Notes under the pieces: model-generated
Databases searched by the model: none
What the model was told of the DNA's origin: nothing
What the model saw: the letters and a program-made list of their open reading frames with translations, nothing else
Shown: one piece after another, positions 57,850-64,000 of the stretch
How positions within the stretch are numbered: position 1 is the stretch's first letter
Layout of the letters: every line of letters begins with the position of its first letter
Origin: Anthostomella pinea
Lineage: Eukaryota; Ascomycota; Sordariomycetes; Xylariales; Xylariaceae
Length of the DNA: 64,000 nt
Direction of reading: 5' to 3'
Assembly: GCA_963556695.1 (NCBI GenBank)
Contig: CAUWAG010000003.1
Coordinates: 1,612,001-1,676,000 of the forward strand
Program-made: the position numbers and the translations under genes

Positions 57850-59291
57850 CGTCGGTATTTGGTTGTGCTCATGTTCGTGGAGGCAGCCCGACGGCGTCCA
57901 GTCAACTAATATCCGTGGTAGGATCTAATTAGCGATGACTATGATGCAGGCTGTCATCTTTGTCGGCGCGTCGGTGAAAAGCTAGTAACTGTCTCGAGTT
58001 TTGGCGGTTGTGAGTTCGTAGTTGACTGCATATACGCGCCGGTGGCTTCGGGACATTCGCATTTCCAACAGATGCGACTTTTTCACAATTTGTGCCTTAC
58101 TGGACGTTCTCGGACCTTTGTTCTTACAGGGGAAAAAGCGGATAACGTATTGCGTCGGCGGTCGCTTTTTGACACGCCTTGCAAGTCGGGGTGTTCTTGC
58201 AAAGCGAACCATTGATGCCGATGTATATACCAAGGTGTTTTCGAGATAAACCTACGACGCTCGCTTGATCACTTGCTCGACGAGTAACCGTGCAAGCCGT
58301 CAGCGGGGGTGGGAAGGCCGCGATTGAGTTCCCGGGCAGCCCGGGCGACCATCCGGCCCCACGCGGTGACGAAGTTGGCGATGCGAGCCCCGCGTCCCGC
58401 CGCTGCTGACGACTGAACCCGCTGTCTCCTCGCCACTGCTGCGGCAGCCATCGTTGGGGTCGCACACGCGTCTGTCCCGAAACCGAGGTCGACGAGTTCG
58501 CCGTGTGCAAAGGCTTCGCCGGCCTCGTCAACTGGGCCCGGCCCACTCGCACTGGTATTGCTGCTGCCGCCGGTGCCAAAGGCGACGACACAGAACTTGG
58601 GTTGGTGACCGTGATCGTGTCTGCGCTCGCGGTGTCGGCGAGGTCTGCGGCCGCGGTGTTGGCTCATCGCGGGATGGGGAGGCCACGGCGGCCTAGAGGC
58701 TGGAGGAAGCGGCGGCAGCAGCAGCAGCAGCAGCAGCAGCAGGTGTCAAAGTCGATCAAAACCTCCGGTGGGACCTGAACGTACGCGAGGTGTGCACTGA
58801 CGCGAACGGACGGCTGCTCTCCTCATGGTAAGAATATGTCAAAGTCGGAGTCTAGTCCTGGCCGTAGCCCACTGCCCAGCAGCTCCTCCGTCGAGGTTGG
58901 CTCGGCGCGGTGACCCGTACGACTTATTCACAACACAAACCACCAGTGGCTAATTGATGAGCTGCGATTGAGCTTCTCTGTTTGGAGTGTTCTACACCTT
59001 TGCTGTTGTCTGCTGAAGCGATAGGGGGGACTGTCGGAGTTTACTCCTTACTCTCGTCGGCGATATCGGATATAGGGATGAGTGCCAGACTCTCGGGGCC
59101 ACTAGCATCTGAGATCGACAGGGGTTAGAAGACCCCGGATCTTGGCAGGCGCAGTTGAAACTTGACAGATGTCACCTCGGACCTTCCCTCAGACGAACCT
59201 CCGAGTGACGGCCCACGGGCAGGCACGCGTCCGTCATGTTGTGGAAGAGAAACATCGCCATGTGCAGGTGCCATCCCAATTGCAAAGCGCA
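57850..59291. other. 1.4-kb region, no supported gene
   Basis: No intact gene. A CAG/GCA trinucleotide array lies at 58713-58742. Open frames around 58270-58780 on both strands are G+C-rich and Ala/Arg-rich without domain features. The right end holds the promoter of the M28 gene; an upstream in-frame ATG at 59169 could extend that protein. Confidence 0.45.
58713..58742 (+). repeat. CAG trinucleotide microsatellite
   Basis: About ten uninterrupted CAG/GCA units in a G+C-rich context. No supported gene spans it. Confidence 0.85.
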
Positions 59292-60529
59292 ATGGGCGGC
59301 GTCATGACTCACTCCATACGATGGAAGCGTCCTAGGTTCAATGCCCTGTCCTACCTTGTCTTCGCGCTCGTCCTCGTCCTCGGCCTCTTGAACCCCGCAC
59401 ACGCCTACGCAGAGCTCTCCGACAAAGCCCTACGCAACATCCCCAGCGGCGCCCCCGACCTCGACCCGAAGACCGGCTCGCTGCTCGCGCCGATCCTGAT
59501 CCCGCGCGTCCCCGGTACACCCGGCTCGGCGGCCGTGCAGCACCACTTCGTCGATTTCTTCGTAAGGGAGCTGCCGGGATGGCGGGTAGAGTGGCACAAT
59601 TCGACGTCCAAGACGCCGGCGACGGGCGACACGGACGTACATTTTACGAACTTGATTCTTACGCGAGACCCGCTGTGGGCACAGATTGGCGACGTCGGGC
59701 GTCTGGCACTCGTTGCGCACTACGATAGCCTCTACCGCCCCGAGGGCTTCATCGGCGCGACGGACAGCGCGGCGCCGTGCGCCATGCTGATGCAGGTTGC
59801 ACGCGGTGTAGACGAGGCGCTGACGCAGAAATGGGAGGCTATGGAGGCGTCGGGAGATGCGGGGATGGGACTGGAGGAGGAAAAGGGCGTACAGATCATC
59901 TTTCTGGACGGGGAGGAGGCCTGGGTGAGCTGGACAGCCACTGATTCCATCTATGGAGCTAGGTACGACAATAAGGGAGTTCGAAAAGGGGACTTGGGCT
60001 GACGGGTTACAGGGCACTTGCCGAGACCTGGGAATCCGAGGTACATCCGCCGCTCTCGACGTACCGGACACCGCTCGACTCCATCAACCTCTTCCTGCTG
60101 CTCGATCTGTTGGGAACGGCAGACCCGCACGTGCCGTCGTATTTCTCGACCACGCACTGGGCCTATCAGGGCATAGCCAAGATTGAAGCAAGGATGCGGA
60201 AGCTTGGACTGCTGGTTTCGAACCCCAAGAATGCTTTTCTGCCAGACAGCGAGAAAACGGCAGATCAATTTAGGGGCGCGTTTGTCCAGGATGACCACGT
60301 CCCCTTCATGATGCGAGGGGTTGATGTATTGCATATTATTCCGACTCCGTTTCCGCTCGTATGGCACACCATGGACGATAATGCCGAACACCTAGATCCG
60401 GGCACGGTGGCTGACTGGGCTAAGATCGTGACGGCGTTCGCGGCGGAGTGGTTGGAGTTGGATGAGTTTGTGAGCCAGTTGAATCCGTCCACGGAGAAGC
60501 AGGCGATTAGAGACAGGACGGAACTATAG
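59292..60529 (+). CDS. Glutaminyl-peptide cyclotransferase-like M28 protein
   Basis: Two exons (59292-59962, 60013-60529) give 395 aa. It would convert N-terminal Gln to pyroglutamate in the secretory pathway. The N-terminus MGGVMTHSIRWKRPRF and the hydrophobic LSYLVFALVLVLGLL make a signal peptide or signal anchor. The M28 fold shows VAHYDSLYRPEGFIGATDSAAPCAM (the Asp of TDSAAPCA is the zinc ligand), IIFLDGEEAWVSWTATDSIYGAR (Glu pair of the active site), and IPTPFPLVWHTMDDNAEHLD (the C-terminal zinc His). These are the glutaminyl cyclase motifs rather than aminopeptidase ones. The 50-nt intron splits SIYGAR-ALAETW. An in-frame ATG at 59169 exists but the extension is charged and would precede the signal; I prefer 59292 (or 59304). 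Confidence 0.87.
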
Positions 60530-61879
60530 ACCAGCTGCTACAAGACTTGGTCTTCATATGAAACCTTCCGATACCGTCTGTTGAACAGTATGTCACACTC
60601 AGGGCTTCGAATCAGTCTCGATCGTTGTGGTACTCTATTCAGAATAGCAAGGGACTGGGATGCGTGAAGCAAGAGTATTGTGGTCCGCCAAGACACTTCT
60701 GCAGTTTCTCGACTATCCTTCGTCAACAAGAAGGTTAACCTATTCAGAGCTATAGGCTCAGGTCTCGAAGCATGCAGTTTCAGATGTAACCATGACGATG
60801 ACTCTGCCGACGAGCAACCATCGCAAGCCTCCCTAGTCCATCGTTGAACCTCAGTCACGAATGCTTCATGTCACTGGACACCTTCTACGAAACCAAATGC
60901 TGAAAAGGCGCCAGGGCAATGGCCACCAACCTCGTCCCGCCTACTCCCCAGTAGCAGTAGCAGTAGCCTCTTCACATCCGCCCTGACCTTAGCCTGGCAC
61001 TCCTCCCTGTTGCTCACAGGCTCCGGCAACCCGTTCTGCAGCAGGCCCTGTCCCTCCATGAGGCCGGCACGGCCCTCCACAGTCCTCGTTCAGGATGCAC
61101 GCAACACCATGCACCCCTGCCAGGCGGCCGCGTTGGGAAGCACGCGAAGGGGTCTCGCCCAGCGATGTGCGGCATATGTAGGCGACGGTGTCGATCCACG
61201 GCACGAGGGCCAGCTCCCCGTTCGTCTTGGAACCCTCGAGGCCTACCAACTCTTTTGAAGCAGGTATATATATCTAGAGACGAAAGAGAGAGGAAGATGC
61301 CAAACCCTTCGTCCAGCACCCAGACGCCATTGTATCAACGCGTCAGGTGTGATGATTTGAGCATGAGAAGGGAATGGTTGCGATAGTGAGGCCTAAGATC
61401 CTATGAAGTTATTCTGTTGCAGTTATGACAGCCGATTGATGGCTCGGCGGTGATGTATTCACTGCCTGGCTGCATTTCTCACGATGATTTCAACAACCCC
61501 AGCGCCATTGAGTTGTATGGAGACCTGCGCAGCGCAGTCATGTCCCGAGATATTGGACCTACCCGGCGCAGACTGAGTTCCATATTTCTTTCTGGAGGAG
61601 CGCTCGCTGTATAGGTATTCAGCGAGTGCCTTGCAGCCCATAGGAGTGGACTTGCGATCGAAAAGGGGCAGAGTCGCCTGGACAGTGCGGGTAGTCCGTA
61701 TTTGCATAATAAGCACTGTGAGCCCCTGCATCGAACCACGTCAGCCTCAAGCTTGAACCCGAAAAAGTGGAACATGTGTTCTGTTCAATTGAAGCTCCCG
61801 CAGCAGCAACATCGAAGCTCGACAACCTCCCATTCGCAAGCTGCCGTACGACACCCTCGACGATCGACAACGAACAGCC
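60530..61879. other. 1.35-kb region between M28 and SWP1 genes
   Basis: No gene recognised. The right end must hold the SWP1 promoter. GTAGCAGTAGCAGTAGC lies near 60950. Confidence 0.45.
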
Positions 61880-63002
61880 ATGCGGTTCCTACACTCCCTC
61901 CTTTTCCTGGCTGCTGGTGCAGCCCAGGCAGCTTCGACGTGGGGATTCGACGACGCCACGGTCTCGGTGAGCTCTAAGAAGGGTGCTGGTGCCAAGGAAA
62001 AGTACGAACCTCAAGACCTTGGATCGGGAGAATACTACACTTGGATATTTAATGGCTAACGGCGTTCCGCGCAGGTTCAACGAGAAGGCGCCCCTGCCGC
62101 AGTCCATCGTCCTCGGTAGCTCAGACTCGCTGAAGATCCTCTTGACGGCCAAAGAGGGCGGCAAAGGCAAGCGGCCTCACCAGGCCTTCGTCATGCTCCA
62201 GGAGCCAACCACCGGGCTCGAGGCGCCGTTCCCGCTGACGGTCAAGGACAATGGCAAGGCCGTCGTCGAGATTGTACGTCATACTCCCCAGCACCCTACA
62301 CGTCTACCGTCCATCCATCCGAGTCTCAGCACACCCAACTAACGGTCCCCCCTCTACCGCAGAAACACAGCGACCTCCCGACCCAACTCGCAGCCTCCAC
62401 GACCCCGCTCAAGGCCTCCCTAATCCTCGCCTCATTCGGCGCCGCCGAGGGTATCAACAAGCCCATCTTCGACATCGACGTCGCGACTGAACCAAACGCG
62501 ACGCCCATCGTCGCCGAGAAGCCAATGCGCTACGGCAAGCTCGACGATATTCACCACGAGTTCCGCGCCGATCCCAAGAGCCCGCCCAAGGTGATCTCGC
62601 TCGTCTTCGTGCTGGCCGTGCTGGCTACGGTGCCGGCGCTGTTCATTGGCGTACGTCTACACCCTATACCCTATACACCCTACCCATCCGTCCCAGAGCC
62701 CAGACAAGACCCAAGACCCCATAGAATAACCGACCGACTGACTGACTGACACCCCGAAACAGTGGCTCACCCTCGGCGCCAACGTCTCGCACCTCTCCAA
62801 GGCCATCAACGCCGCGCCCCTCGCGCACGGCGTCTTCTTCGGCTCCATCGTCGCCATGGAGGGCGTCTTCTACATGTACTATGCCAGCTGGAACCTGTTC
62901 CAGACGCTGCCCGTCATCGGCGTCGTGGGCGCCGCCACCTTCCTGAGCGGCACCAAGGCCCTGGGCGAGGTGCAGAGCCGACGTCTGGCGGGGGAGAGGT
63001 GA
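61880..63002 (+). CDS. SWP1: Oligosaccharyltransferase subunit Swp1 (ribophorin II)
   Basis: Part of the ER-membrane OST complex that transfers the N-glycan to nascent proteins. Four exons (61880-62001, 62075-62273, 62363-62650, 62763-63002) join in frame to 282 aa, the length usual for the short fungal form. Signal peptide MRFLHSLLFLAAGAAQA. The lumenal domain reads STWGFDDATVSVSS, KEKFNEKAPLPQSI, LGSSDSLKILLTA and ALVMLQEP-type strands (HQAFVMLQEPTTGLEAPF). Then come the family motif DDIHHEFRADPKSPPKVIS and three membrane helices (LVFVLAVLATVPALFIG, FFGSIVAMEGVFYMYYASW, and PVIGVVGAATFLSG). The C-terminus LGEVQSRRLAGER is cytosolic. All intron donors are GTACGT/GTACGA. Confidence 0.93.
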
Positions 63003-63764
63003 TTGATTTCCGACTTGCGAGGACCGGACCATTTACCTAGATATCATCCTCTTTCTCCCGGAGAGGAGGTCAGATGGGCCTGACAGGTGTCGATCGAGGT
63101 TATTACTCAGAGATGGGCGGGCTGTTGATCTTAGCTGCTCTGCTGGTGCTATGCGTAGCGAACAAATCCATGGCTGATGGCAAATAGAGACATGACTGAT
63201 GGATCAAAAGGAGTAGACAAAAGAGCCTGTACAAAAGGAGAACTTCGGCATACTGATCCTACTTGGACGAGATGTCTTGTCTTGCATGGTCAAGTGAGAG
63301 CACAGTCGACTCCATATCCCTTGAAGAATAATTGCAATTCGAATTCACACGCTATTGCATAGCCTTACTCAGGAGAATATGCTGCTTAACAAAGACCCCT
63401 TTTCCATTCCCTACAACGCCACCGCTGCTCTATGTATATTCAAAGTTCCCTCAGCGAGGCCGCTCGCAATATGCCGTTCTCTATCACTCTATGTGTAAGC
63501 CAATGTATGAAAACAGGCTACGCTCGCTCAATGCCTCTTTTCCTCCACTCATCATAATTACAACGTGGTACAAGGTCAACGATGAACGTCTATGGCTCCG
63601 GCTATGTGTCGTGCCACCGGATGTATTTCTAGAAGGAGTTTCCTCTCCTGGCGTGAGGAATCGTCTGTATTCGTGGAAGAAAGTAAGAAGACGGCCAGTA
63701 GCCACAATACCCATGGAAGGACGACAAAATTGGCCACTAGACACAACAGGGATGTATAGAGTTC
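63003..63764. other. Convergent spacer between SWP1 and the phosphotransferase gene
   Basis: About 760 bp between two facing 3' ends. I see no gene; frames at 63332-63850 lack features. Confidence 0.45.
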
Positions 63765-64000
63765 CTACTGCGATTTCTTCCCATTTGCGGCAGTTTTGGC
63801 CTCCAACAGCTTCCGCTTGTTCTCGAGATGCTTCTCGCGAGGGATCGTGAGACAGTTGATGCCGAGGAAGTTGCATATACTCGTCGTGACCAGGAAGGCC
63901 CACCGGAAGTAGACAACCAGGGAGAACAGGAAGTACGCCCAGAGGTAGTAGTGCTCGAGTTGCGCCGAGATGGCAGGGAGCCTGAACCGCGGCAGGTTGC
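63765..64000 (-). CDS. sn-1,2-diacylglycerol choline/ethanolamine phosphotransferase, 3' end
   Basis: The last 78 codons of a minus-strand gene that begins outside the window. It reads NLPRFRLPAISAQLEHYYLWAYF, LFSLVVYFRWAFLVTTSICNFLGINCLTIPREK, then a basic tail ending KKSQ and TAG at 63767-63765. The HYYLWAYFLF...YFRWAF....ICxFLxINCLTIP pattern is the C-terminus of CPT1/EPT1-type CDP-alcohol phosphotransferases, which make phosphatidylcholine or phosphatidylethanolamine in ER/Golgi membranes. The catalytic CDP-alcohol motif lies in the missing part. Confidence 0.85.
   Translation of the reverse strand, partial: NLPRFRLPAISAQLEHYYLWAYFLFSLVVYFRWAFLVTTSICNFLGINCLTIPREKHLENKRKLLEAKTAANGKKSQ

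Noticed and set aside
58124..58780. Overlapping G+C-rich frames on both strands near the CAG array
   Set aside because: They are Ala/Arg/Gly-rich on both strands, with no family motifs; a composition effect.

Overview
The window is genomic DNA of a filamentous ascomycete (Pezizomycotina; the gene content fits a Sordariomycete, which is an inference). The signs are short introns of about 50-80 nt with GT(A/G)NGT donors and CTAAC/CTGAC branch sites, orthologues of the fungal core genes SIN3, SNU114, SWP1 and CIA2, and GPI-anchored and secreted glycan-active proteins. Exon structures given here were built by hand from splice signals and reading-frame continuity. Except where a frameshift is stated, each multi-exon model closes exactly in frame.

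Layout: (1) 0.9-13.2 kb is a dense housekeeping block: the Sin3 co-repressor (+), cytosolic acetoacetyl-CoA thiolase (-), and the U5 snRNP GTPase Snu114 (+), which has an 828-nt intron. (2) 13.2-22.4 kb is gene-poor, with only the CIA2/MIP18-type Fe-S assembly gene (-). (3) 22.4-25.5 kb holds a seven-exon Zn2Cys6 regulator with an apparent one-base frameshift before its zinc cluster. (4) 27-34.4 kb holds a voltage-gated proton channel (-), an F-box protein (-), a protein-kinase-like protein with an HGDLH catalytic loop (+), an intron-containing tRNA-Asp, and a secreted seven-bladed beta-propeller lectin-like protein (-). (5) 36-45 kb holds a Ser/Thr-rich GPI protein (+), a head-to-head pair made of a C-terminally membrane-anchored protein of unknown function (-) and a trypsin-like H/D/S protein (+), then a broken gene remnant, a Sym1/Mpv17 protein (+) and a Ypt35-like PX protein (-). 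(6) 45-53.6 kb is a relic-rich compartment: an A+T-rich element with ~54-bp terminal inverted repeats ending in TA, a duplicated small-gene cassette with repeat arrays, a secreted J-domain pseudogene with two internal stops, and a C-terminal fragment of a regulator-like protein. (7) 53.6-64 kb holds a secreted MRJP/yellow-type protein (+), a secreted GH43 glycosidase (-), an amidohydrolase relic, a glutaminyl cyclase-like M28 protein (+), the OST subunit Swp1 (+) and the 3' end of an aminoalcohol phosphotransferase (-).

There is no operon logic. The genes serve general cell functions: chromatin silencing, mevalonate entry, splicing, Fe-S assembly, N-glycosylation, phospholipid synthesis, endosomal sorting, and a secreted glycan-related set. 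The best candidates for something undescribed are the protease-like/membrane-protein pair at 37.8-41.0 kb with its broken downstream extension, and the repeat-rich duplicated cassette at 48.7-50.0 kb next to the inverted-repeat element.
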